From NCBI GenBank assembly GCA_021799915.1, contig JAJYZN010000059.1, positions 1 through 14,226 on the forward strand: 14,226 nt of DNA, written 5' to 3'. The first letter of the stretch is position 1. Every line of letters starts with the position of its first letter. The translations under genes were made by a program, and so were the position numbers. The DNA is from Actinomycetes bacterium (GTDB lineage: Bacteria; Actinomycetota; Acidimicrobiia; Acidimicrobiales; RAAP-2). Below, in pieces: positions 1-6,349 of this stretch. Below the pieces are notes generated by a model. It worked only from the letters and a program-made list of their open reading frames with translations, did not search any database and had not been told where the DNA came from.

Positions 1-819
1 GGCGGCGAGGGAAAGGGTGCTGGCGGCGATGACCGACGTTGGAGCCGTCCCATTTCGGGGCGAAGCAGCGGAAGTGCTCTGTAGGACCAGACCGGCGCCC
101 ACGGTCGATCCCACGACCACCAGACCGGTGATGGCCACCGGCACCAAGCGGGCGCCCGAGGACTGGAGATCTCGCCGATGCCCCGGAGCGAGGATCCCGT
201 CCGAGCCGGCCATGGTCAGCCCCACAACTACTGCAGCGGCGAATACCGCGGCCACGGTCAACGCTCCGTTGCCCGGCACGGTCAGGGATGACCACGCGAC
301 CAGGATGGCCCCGGGTACCACTGCAAGTGCCGGCCGGGCCAGGCGTGGAGGTGAGCTGAGCATGAGCCGGCAGGTGAGCCCGGCGACACCGGCCAGGACA
401 CAACCCAGGAACACGACCGCCGGAACGGGATCGAGCGGAAGGTGGAAAGCCGCCAGGACGGAGTGGGCCCGGTGCAGTTCAGCCGCAGTCGGCAACAGGG
501 AGCGAGCCGCCGGGAACGGCGACGACCCGTGACGTGGAGCAGCGGACCACCAGGCGATCCCCACGACGACCAGGGTGCCGATCACTGCAACCCAGGTCCC
601 TGACAGCTTGGTCCGGTGCAGAAGGGCCGGGACCACGAACCCCAGAGCGGCCGACCCCAGCAGGGGGGCCGCAGCCGGGCCTCCGAAGCCGCCCGCCGTC
701 AGGCGGACCATCCCGGCAGCTCCGACCACCACCGTGGCCATGACGGCCAGCTCGACCCTCCAATCGACCCGGGGCACTCGACCCGTCGCCGTCGCCGGCG
801 CGGCGCCTCGACTCGTCAC
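1..819 (-). CDS. Multi-spanning membrane protein, probable N-terminal half of a TgpA-type transglutaminase (partial)
   Basis: An uninterrupted 273-codon frame runs off the left edge of the window. It starts at a GTG (819–817) that overlaps the stop of the upstream DUF58 gene as GTGA, with AGGTGA about 5 nt before it. The translation is strongly hydrophobic, with about six or seven predicted membrane helices near residues 22–42, 50–69, 74–93, 131–149, 163–180, 185–203 and 227–246. The short N-terminus is Arg-rich. No catalytic motif is visible because only the N-terminal part is present. The third position after MoxR and DUF58 is typically held by a transglutaminase-like protein whose N-terminus is a membrane domain (TgpA_N/DUF3488). 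The call therefore rests on context plus topology, not on a recognised motif. It could instead be an unrelated integral membrane protein of the same operon. A Cys-His-Asp transglutaminase triad would be expected beyond the left edge. Confidence 0.7.
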   Translation of the reverse strand, partial: MTSRGAAPATATGRVPRVDWRVELAVMATVVVGAAGMVRLTAGGFGGPAAAPLLGSAALGFVVPALLHRTKLSGTWVAVIGTLVVVGIAWWSAAPRHGSSPFPAARSLLPTAAELHRAHSVLAAFHLPLDPVPAVVFLGCVLAGVAGLTCRLMLSSPPRLARPALAVVPGAILVAWSSLTVPGNGALTVAAVFAAAVVVGLTMAGSDGILAPGHRRDLQSSGARLVPVAITGLVVVGSTVGAGLVLQSTSAASPRNGTAPTSVIAASTLSLAA

Positions 820-2090
820 GACATCACCTGGACCGTATGACGCTCCGACCATCCGGGTGGGAGGCGCCGGGCGCCCGTGGCCGTGGTGAGCACGATGGCG
901 CCGGCGTCCTCGGACGTGATGGGTGGTCGGCTCCCGAGACTGGGGATACCGGCTGCCGTGGCCGGCCGGGGTTCGATGGTCGAAAGGAGGTCCAACAGCG
1001 GGCCGAAGGAGTCGGCCCCACCTACGGACCGAAGCGAGAGACCGGACAGCGTGGACACCGTGAAGGGGCGACCCTCCTCCCGGTAAGTGAGGAAGAGGGA
1101 GAAGGAGGTGGACAGCAGCACCTCGAAGTCGGCCCGCCGATGGACGCCCGGTCGGTCGTCGAGTACCAGCCACGCCCCGACTGGGTCCTCGGGGTCGAAG
1201 CGGCGGACCAGCAGGCGGTCGTACCGGGCCAGGGCGGGCCAGTCAACCAGGTGGAGCCGATCTCCGGGCACGTACGGGCGCAGGTCACGGAATTCACCCG
1301 ACCCCTCGTTGGCGACGAGGGTCACGCCCGGCGGAGAGCTCAGTCCGGAGTCGTGATCAGGATGACGTCCATCTGGAGCCGGTGTGGTCCACGATGTCGG
1401 CATCGGTGCCGGCGCCGGATGGACCAGGAGGCTGACCGGCTCCGAGGCGGCAACTGGGACGGCGAACAGCCCGAGGGGATCCCGCACCCAGCCCTGAACC
1501 GGTGTCACCACCAACCGTCCCCGGCGTTGGGTGGGAAGGTCCCAGCCCATCCACCGTGGCTGCCCGGCGCCGGGACTGGCGCCGCTCGGGGGCGGGGGCG
1601 GCACCTGGACCAGGTTCGCCGCCGAAGGTGCCACGTTCGCCAGCACGCGTGCCCACCACGATTGGATCCTCACCTGTGCGGTGGGGCGCCCCGGTCCGGG
1701 TCCCCGAACCAAGTGAGCTCGGCGGAGGGGGATATCCACGGACATGGGTGGGGGATGGCGCAGAAGGCACCCCAGCACCACGACTTCGAGCCGTGCATGC
1801 TCGCCGACCCCGACGGCGCCGGGGACGACTCGGACCAGCACCTGCACCGGTGTAGCCCCCGTTACGCGCCACGCCCGGGCCCAGGCGGTGATCGAAGAGA
1901 CCAGAAAGACGGCCCCAATTCCGACGAGCAGGGGCACGGTTCCCCCCGACGCAGATCGGACAGAGGCCACTGCCAGGACGGCAAACGCCCCCAAGAACCC
2001 CAGTCCCCTGGGGGTCAGGGACAGCGCCGGCACGACTCGGAAAGGGCCGGGCGGGGTTCCCACCGGCCGATCCGGAGTCGTAGGGCTCAC
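816..2090 (-). CDS. DUF58 domain-containing membrane-anchored protein
   Basis: A 424-residue protein. Two hydrophobic segments near residues 28–45 and 51–70 would anchor it in the membrane. The DUF58 signature is clear: an RRGR...RDPLGLF stretch at 187–209, and the core at about 263–297 with GEFRDLRPYVPGD, VDWPALAR and LLVRRF, followed by a hydrophobic strand ending in Asp (VLDD, 309–312). DUF58 proteins resemble VWA-type proteins and are almost always encoded beside a MoxR AAA+ ATPase. The pair is thought to act in assembly or maturation of envelope or metal-dependent complexes, but the client here is unknown. The GTG start overlaps the MoxR stop (GTGA), and the stop overlaps the next gene's GTG, so translational coupling across all three is likely. 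No Shine-Dalgarno precedes this start. A proline-rich linker lies at 163–178. Confidence 0.9.
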   Translation of the reverse strand: MSPTTPDRPVGTPPGPFRVVPALSLTPRGLGFLGAFAVLAVASVRSASGGTVPLLVGIGAVFLVSSITAWARAWRVTGATPVQVLVRVVPGAVGVGEHARLEVVVLGCLLRHPPPMSVDIPLRRAHLVRGPGPGRPTAQVRIQSWWARVLANVAPSAANLVQVPPPPPSGASPGAGQPRWMGWDLPTQRRGRLVVTPVQGWVRDPLGLFAVPVAASEPVSLLVHPAPAPMPTSWTTPAPDGRHPDHDSGLSSPPGVTLVANEGSGEFRDLRPYVPGDRLHLVDWPALARYDRLLVRRFDPEDPVGAWLVLDDRPGVHRRADFEVLLSTSFSLFLTYREEGRPFTVSTLSGLSLRSVGGADSFGPLLDLLSTIEPRPATAAGIPSLGSRPPITSEDAGAIVLTTATGARRLPPGWSERHTVQVMS

Positions 2091-3148
2091 CGCGGGGACG
2101 TCACCGAGCCGGCGGTGCCCGGCACCGGCACGAACCGCAGGATCTCGTCGACTACCGCGCCGGGACCCGCGCCGGTGGCATCGCTGCGCGGATCGACCAG
2201 CAAGCGATGGGCCAGGACCGGAACGGCAGATGCCTGAACGTCGTCTGGGACCACGTAGTCACGCCCGGCGCCAACGGCGACGGCCCGGGAGGTGCGTAGG
2301 AGCGCCAGCGCCGCCCGGGGAGATGCGCCAACCCGAATGGACGGATGCTGTCGGGTGGCCTCGATCAGATCGAGGACGTACCCGCGGATTGCGGGGACCA
2401 CATGGGCGCCGGCAGCGGCCTCCATGAGCGCTTCCAGCTCGGCAGAGCTCACTGCGGGTCGGAGAGTGGCGACCCGCAGGGAGTGCCCGGCATCAGCTAG
2501 GAGACGGTCTTCGTCTCCCCTCTGGGGATAGCCCAGAGACAGCCGCAGGAGGAACCGGTCTCGCTGGCCGTGCGGGAGGGGCGAAGTGCCGGCTGCATCG
2601 TAGGGGTTCTGGGTGGCGATGACGAGGAATGGACGAGGGAGGTCGGCGGTGTGCCCGTCCACGGTCACCTGCTGTTCTTCCATGGCCTCCAGGAGGGCCG
2701 ACTGGGTCCGAGGAGACGCCCGGTTCAATTCGTCCGCCATGAGAATGTTGGTGAAGATCGGTCCGGGACGGAACGTCGGCCGGTGGTTCTCGAGGTCCAG
2801 GACCATGGCGCCGGTGATGTCGGCCGGGAGCAGGTCGGCAGTGAACTGGACTCTCCGGAAGGTCAGGCCCAGGGAGCGGGCCAGGGCCTTGGCCAGCGTG
2901 GTCTTCCCCAGGCCCGGGAGATCCTCTACGAGAAGGTGACCCCCGGCAGCGACGCAGCCCACCGCCAGCCGGACCGTGTCGGCGTCGACCAATACCACGC
3001 TTCGGACCGATTCGACCACCGAGGCGAAGATCTCAGCCACCGGGCGGACCAGGCCGGGTGGTGCACTTTCCGGGTGACCCGTGTGGCGCGCCTGGGAACC
3101 GGAGGGAGCGCCAGGACGCTCGACACGGTGGTCCGGAGGGAAGGTCAC
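2087..3148 (-). CDS. MoxR-family AAA+ ATPase
   Basis: First gene of the minus-strand operon; 353 residues from the chosen GTG (3148). AAA+ elements appear in order: Walker A GLGKTT at 79–84, Walker B ILMADE at 135–140, then the MoxR-typical LNRASPRTQSALLEAMEE. Sensor 1 follows as FLVIATQNP (174–182), then PLPHGQRDRFLLRL, and a C-terminal lid with GASPRAALALL (sensor 2 Arg). MoxR ATPases are chaperone-like and remodel partner complexes, usually together with DUF58 or VWA proteins. The start is uncertain. An in-frame ATG at 3241 would add 31 Pro/Arg-rich residues not typical of the family, and neither site has a strong Shine-Dalgarno. Family alignments usually begin near residue 33 of the shorter form, so I prefer 3148. 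It is divergent from the winged-helix/membrane gene at 3293. Confidence 0.92.
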   Translation of the reverse strand: MTFPPDHRVERPGAPSGSQARHTGHPESAPPGLVRPVAEIFASVVESVRSVVLVDADTVRLAVGCVAAGGHLLVEDLPGLGKTTLAKALARSLGLTFRRVQFTADLLPADITGAMVLDLENHRPTFRPGPIFTNILMADELNRASPRTQSALLEAMEEQQVTVDGHTADLPRPFLVIATQNPYDAAGTSPLPHGQRDRFLLRLSLGYPQRGDEDRLLADAGHSLRVATLRPAVSSAELEALMEAAAGAHVVPAIRGYVLDLIEATRQHPSIRVGASPRAALALLRTSRAVAVGAGRDYVVPDDVQASAVPVLAHRLLVDPRSDATGAGPGAVVDEILRFVPVPGTAGSVTSPR

Positions 3149-3292
3149 GGCGGAGAGCCTACGACGAGGAGGGCGCGCGCGTGGTGCAGAAGTGCCGGGT
3201 ACGAGGGCCGGAACTGGCAGAATGGCGACAGCGGGGAGCATGCTGTACCCGCGGTGAATCCACGGGATTACGTCGGCAGTCCGAGGAGCGCA

Positions 3293-5026
3293 GTGGCCCG
3301 ATCGAGGTACCGATCAGTGAGCTACGACCTTGAAGCCGCGATCGCGGTGGCCCGGGCCGTAGCCGATGCCGGTGGTGACACGTCCCCACCTTCCCTGGCT
3401 TCGGCCCTCGGGTACAGCGGGAGCCGGAACGGGGCCTTCGCCAGCCGAATGTCCACCGCTCGATGCTTCGGCTTGATTGCCGGTCGCGGTGACCGCGTGC
3501 TCCTCACCGAACGGGCTCGTGAACTGCTCTCCGGGAGCGAGGCCGTGGCGGCCAGGGCCAGGATGGAGGCTTGCCTGTCGGTTCCCCTCTACGGCGCGGT
3601 GCTCCGCCGGTATCCCGATGCACGGCTCCCGCCCGACGAGGAATTGGCCTCAGTCCTGGTGGAGCACTTCGGTGAGACGGCGGCGAGGAGCCGGGCAACC
3701 GCCATCCGCATGCGGAAGGTGGTAGAGCAGTCGGGACTGGTGACCGAAGCCGGTGCGGGGGTGCCGATGAGGGCGGAAATTACGGATTCCGGCTATCGTA
3801 ATTTATTCGTACCAGTGGTAAGATCCTTTCCCAGAGGGCGAGAGCTCCCTTCGGGAGCTGGGCAGACCGGGTGGGAGGGTCAGATGACGGACGGATCGGA
3901 CGACCGGGGACTGTGGCTCGAGGAACCCGGAGAATCGACGGCGGCCGGCCGGCGGATGGGCCGGAGCTCCCGTCGGTGGCGGTCGTACCGGGTAGTCGCA
4001 GCCGGCGTCGCGTGCCTGGCCATGGTCGGAGTGCCGGTCGGACTGGTGCTGTCCAGCGGCGGAGGACCGGCGGTGGCCGTTCCATCAGTTGTCCACCATC
4101 GTCACTCGACATCGGTGGTCATCGGGAACGGTCCGGCAGAGCAGAGCGTGCTGTCGGCCCTGAGCACGACCACCGCTTCGGGGAGCTTTGACCTCACGTA
4201 CGCCCTCACCAGATCGGGGCCGACGACGACCCCTTCCACGACGTGCCCCGGGGTCACGACCGTGCCCGGAACCCAGACCACCATCCCGGCCATAACGCCG
4301 CTCTCCGTTCCCGCCACCACGGTCCCGACTTGCCCCCCGGTCTCGGCCACAGACCGGAGTGGCCCGGTGGTGTCCGGACAGGGCATCATCGACACCAACC
4401 CCCTCTCCATGGTGGTCACCACCAGTGTGGGTCCGACGGTCCGGATCGACTCCACCGACTACTGGGAGGGTGGCGGGAGCGACACGCTGGCACCGACGAC
4501 AACCCCCGCGGCCAACGGCTCCACGGCGCCCTCGGGTAGTCCGATCTCGGGATTCGCCGGACTGGTGGAAGGCACCCTTGGTCAGCAGGCCGGAGCGGTG
4601 GCCATGATCGGGATGGCCAGCCCGACGGGGTACCTGGACCTGACCCAGAACAGCGTGACCGGCGCCGGAGCCGACGGTACCGGCACAGTGGATGGTGTTC
4701 CGGTCACCTGGTACGTGGTGCAAGAGAACGTGGCCCAGCTGGCCGACGCCCCGGGGGTGACCGCCGAAGAGGCACAGACCATCCAGGCGGCGATGTCGGT
4801 CCTGAACGGCGCCGGGTACAGCGGCACCAGGGTCACCCTCGGGGTGGATGCGTCCGGCTTCATCCGTCAGTCCACGTCGGTGGCCAGCTTCGCCAACGGC
4901 GGGACGGTCACGTTAGAGGGGACGTACTCGAACTTCGGCTGTGCCGGGACAGTGCTCATGCCGGGGCAGAGCGGGTCTGGCACGGCACCGACCGGATGCG
5001 TCAGCCCCGATACCGGTCAGGCCTGA
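3293..5026 (+). CDS. Winged-helix-like domain fused in frame to a transmembrane segment and an LppX/LprG-like extracytoplasmic domain
   Basis: One open frame of 577 residues from GTG 3293 (GAGGAG 4 nt upstream). Residues 10–175 look like a small helix-rich DNA-binding protein: helix 11–27, then SLASALGYS, RNGAFASRMSTARCFGLI and a GRGDRVLLTERARELL wing-like stretch (34–79), then a second helical part (88–150). I know this layout from uncharacterised wHTH proteins but cannot name the family. After a short basic linker there is one hydrophobic helix (about 232–254). A Thr/Pro-rich stretch follows (310–347), then a region near 360–558 reminiscent of LppX/LprG lipoproteins: repeated beta strands, TVDGVPVTWYVV, a helical pair, and VTLGVDASGFIRQ. 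Cysteines at 318/347 and 550/569 could pair outside the cell. Alternative: a separate 380-residue gene starts at ATG 3884 (strong Shine-Dalgarno, AVA cleavage-like site after the helix), and the wHTH gene has lost its stop. GTG 3254 and GTG 3317 are other possible starts. Confidence 0.72.
   Translation: MARSRYRSVSYDLEAAIAVARAVADAGGDTSPPSLASALGYSGSRNGAFASRMSTARCFGLIAGRGDRVLLTERARELLSGSEAVAARARMEACLSVPLYGAVLRRYPDARLPPDEELASVLVEHFGETAARSRATAIRMRKVVEQSGLVTEAGAGVPMRAEITDSGYRNLFVPVVRSFPRGRELPSGAGQTGWEGQMTDGSDDRGLWLEEPGESTAAGRRMGRSSRRWRSYRVVAAGVACLAMVGVPVGLVLSSGGGPAVAVPSVVHHRHSTSVVIGNGPAEQSVLSALSTTTASGSFDLTYALTRSGPTTTPSTTCPGVTTVPGTQTTIPAITPLSVPATTVPTCPPVSATDRSGPVVSGQGIIDTNPLSMVVTTSVGPTVRIDSTDYWEGGGSDTLAPTTTPAANGSTAPSGSPISGFAGLVEGTLGQQAGAVAMIGMASPTGYLDLTQNSVTGAGADGTGTVDGVPVTWYVVQENVAQLADAPGVTAEEAQTIQAAMSVLNGAGYSGTRVTLGVDASGFIRQSTSVASFANGGTVTLEGTYSNFGCAGTVLMPGQSGSGTAPTGCVSPDTGQA
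3843..3859 (+). other. 7-bp perfect hairpin at the domain junction
   Basis: AGCTCCC (3843–3849) and GGGAGCT (3853–3859) form a perfect stem around a TTC loop. It sits directly downstream of an AT-rich patch (about 3777–3830) that contrasts with the surrounding GC-rich sequence, and 13 nt before the GGGAGGG ribosome site. It may be a remnant terminator of the winged-helix gene, or a leader structure of the downstream one. No T run follows it. Confidence 0.4.
3873..3886 (+). promoter_or_regulatory. Strong internal ribosome binding site before in-frame ATG 3884
   Basis: GGGAGGG (3873–3879) stands 4 nt before ATG 3884, inside the long frame that begins near 3293. It is stronger than the site at the proposed upstream start. 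It could give a second, shorter product carrying only the transmembrane and extracytoplasmic parts, or mark the true start of an independent gene. Confidence 0.55.
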
Positions 5027-5030
5027 CCGG
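5013..5030. terminator. 18-bp perfect palindrome over the stop codon; candidate bidirectional terminator
   Basis: CCGGTCAGG (5013–5021) is followed immediately by its exact reverse complement CCTGACCGG (5022–5030). As RNA it folds into a 7-bp stem with a GGCC loop on either strand. It covers the TGA stop (5024–5026) and lies in the gap between the convergent wHTH/membrane gene and nadA. There is no U tail, which is common for GC-rich actinobacteria. A dimeric protein-binding site is the alternative. A second, weaker stem GACCG/CGGTC (5025–5029 with 5037–5041) overlaps its right arm. Confidence 0.4.
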
Positions 5031-5080
5031 GTGGTTCGGTCGCCTCCCGCTGAAGACGGCCCGCACACCTGAGCATCGAT

Positions 5081-5094
5081 CCGACAGATGTCGG
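5081..5094. terminator. Small inverted repeat before the nadA stop; weak terminator candidate
   Basis: CCGACA (5081–5086) and TGTCGG (5089–5094) are separated by GA, 16 nt beyond the nadA stop on its strand. The stem is short and no T run follows in either direction, so this is only a candidate for ending the nadA transcript. Confidence 0.2.
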
Positions 5095-5109
5095 GAAACG
5101 GTGGAGCGG

Positions 5110-6225
5110 TCAGACGGTGGCCAGCATCTGCTCCAGGGCGACACGGGCCCAGTGGGCGGTCTCTTCGTCGACGGTGATCCGGTTCCGCACCTCTCCGGCC
5201 ACGAGACCCTCGAGTATCCAGGCCAGGTGCATGGGGTCGATCCGGGACATGGTCGAGCACGGACAGACGAGGGGGTCCAGGCAGATCACCGTCTTGTCCG
5301 GGGATTCGTGGTCGAGCCGGTTGACCAGGTGGATCTCGGTGCCCACCCCGATGACGGATCCCCGAGGGGCGGCCGCGACGGCCCGGATGATGGCGTCGGT
5401 GGACCCGACCTGGTCGGCCACCTCGACGACCTCGTGGGCACACTCGGGGTGGACGATGACGATCCCGCCGGGGTGCTCCTGGCGGAAGGCGTCTACGTGC
5501 TCAGGACGGAAGCGCTGGTGGACCGAGCAGTGTCCCTTCCACAGGAGGAGGCGAGCGCCCTTGATGGCCGCCTCCTCGCTGCCCCCGAGGGGGCGGCGAG
5601 GATCCCACAGGACCATCTCCTCAGCCCGGTAGCCGAGCTCGAACCCAGTGTTGCGACCGAGATGCTGGTCGGGGACGAAGAGCACCTTGTCGCCGCGTGG
5701 CCGGTCCTTCCCTTCGCCTCCGAGGGCCCACGTGAGGACCGCCCGAGCGTTCGAAGAGGTGCACACCGAGCCGCCGTGCCTCCCCACGAACGCCTTGAGC
5801 GCGGCCGAGGAGTTCATGTAGGTGATCGGGACGATCCGCTCCACGTCGGTCACTTCGGCCAGCTCGGCCCAGGCGTCCTCGACGGCTTCGACGTCGGCCA
5901 TGTCGGCCATGGAGCACCCGGCGTTCAGGTCCGGGAGCAGGACCTGCTGGTGATCGCCGGTGAGGATGTCGGCCGACTCGGCCATGAAGTGGACGCCGCA
6001 GAAGACCACGTACTCGGCCTCGTGCTGGTCGGCGGCGATGCGGGAGAGACCGAAGGAGTCGCCGCGGGCATCGGCCCAGCACATGACGTCGTCACGCTGG
6101 TAGTGGTGACCCAGCACGAACAGCCGGCTGCCCAGGATGTTGCGGGCGTCTCGGATCATCTCGGCCAGGTCGCCGGGCGTCGCGCCGGTGTAGCGCTCGG
6201 GCAGTGGTCGCTGGAGCCGGATCAT
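5110..6225 (-). CDS. nadA: Quinolinate synthase NadA
   Basis: A 371-residue protein that condenses iminoaspartate with dihydroxyacetone phosphate to quinolinate in de novo NAD synthesis; cytosolic [4Fe-4S] enzyme. Family motifs occur in order: LGHHYQRDDV, FCGVHFMAESA, LLPDLNAGCSMADM, ITYMNSSAALKAFVG, CTSSNA, FVPDQHLGRNTG, GHCSVHQRF, HPECAHEVVEVADQVGST, GTEIHLVNRL and CPCSTMSRI. The three cluster-ligand cysteines are those in NAGCSMAD, HPEC and CPCSTM. ATG 6225 is chosen because GAGGGGG lies 5 nt upstream and the family N-terminus aligns there. The frame stays open upstream to an ATG at 6357, but those 44 residues are not NadA-like. The usual partners nadB and nadC are not adjacent in this window. 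It is head-to-head with uvrC and convergent with the gene ending at 5026. Confidence 0.95.
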   Translation of the reverse strand: MIRLQRPLPERYTGATPGDLAEMIRDARNILGSRLFVLGHHYQRDDVMCWADARGDSFGLSRIAADQHEAEYVVFCGVHFMAESADILTGDHQQVLLPDLNAGCSMADMADVEAVEDAWAELAEVTDVERIVPITYMNSSAALKAFVGRHGGSVCTSSNARAVLTWALGGEGKDRPRGDKVLFVPDQHLGRNTGFELGYRAEEMVLWDPRRPLGGSEEAAIKGARLLLWKGHCSVHQRFRPEHVDAFRQEHPGGIVIVHPECAHEVVEVADQVGSTDAIIRAVAAAPRGSVIGVGTEIHLVNRLDHESPDKTVICLDPLVCPCSTMSRIDPMHLAWILEGLVAGEVRNRITVDEETAHWARVALEQMLATV

Positions 6226-6349
6226 GCTGTACCCCCTCGTGGGGAGGGCACCGTGTTGGCCGGCGGGGACAGCCTGGTCGCCCATCCGCGGGGTTGTCGG
6301 CCTCGGTGCGAGGTGTGTTGCCGGGGTACCAGGCCGGCACCACCACTCT
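6226..6349. other. Divergent intergenic region between nadA and uvrC
   Basis: These 124 bases must hold promoters for both nadA (minus) and uvrC (plus), unless uvrC starts further downstream. I could not recognise a convincing −35/−10 pair on either strand, and there is no ORF or obvious operator. The only structure seen is a small CCCC/GGGG stem close to nadA. Confidence 0.5.
6232..6238 (-). promoter_or_regulatory. Ribosome binding site of nadA
   Basis: GAGGGGG on the minus strand ends 6 positions before the ATG at 6225. It decides between this start and the upstream in-frame ATG at 6357. Confidence 0.7.

Noticed and set aside
837..2237. A 466-codon open frame on the plus strand opposite the DUF58 and MoxR genes
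   Set aside because: It encodes a repetitive Arg/Gly/His-rich sequence with no family motif, while the opposite strand has clear DUF58 and MoxR signatures. High GC makes long antisense frames common.
3230..3247. CATGCTGTACCC at 3239–3250 recurs at 6223–6234, in both cases just before a minus-strand ATG (3241 for MoxR, 6225 for nadA)
   Set aside because: A shared 12-mer is expected by chance in 14 kb. At 3241 the extra N-terminal residues are not MoxR-like, so I treat it only as weak support for the longer MoxR start.
2570..3292. The upstream part of the plus-strand frame that ends at 5026
   Set aside because: It is antisense to conserved MoxR coding sequence and low in hydrophobic structure. 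Protein-like sequence begins only near 3293–3317.
3796..3824. Possible sigma-70 promoter with TAAGAT at 3819–3824
   Set aside because: The hexamer 17 nt upstream (TCGTAA) matches the −35 consensus poorly, so I list it as part of a finding and not as a promoter feature.
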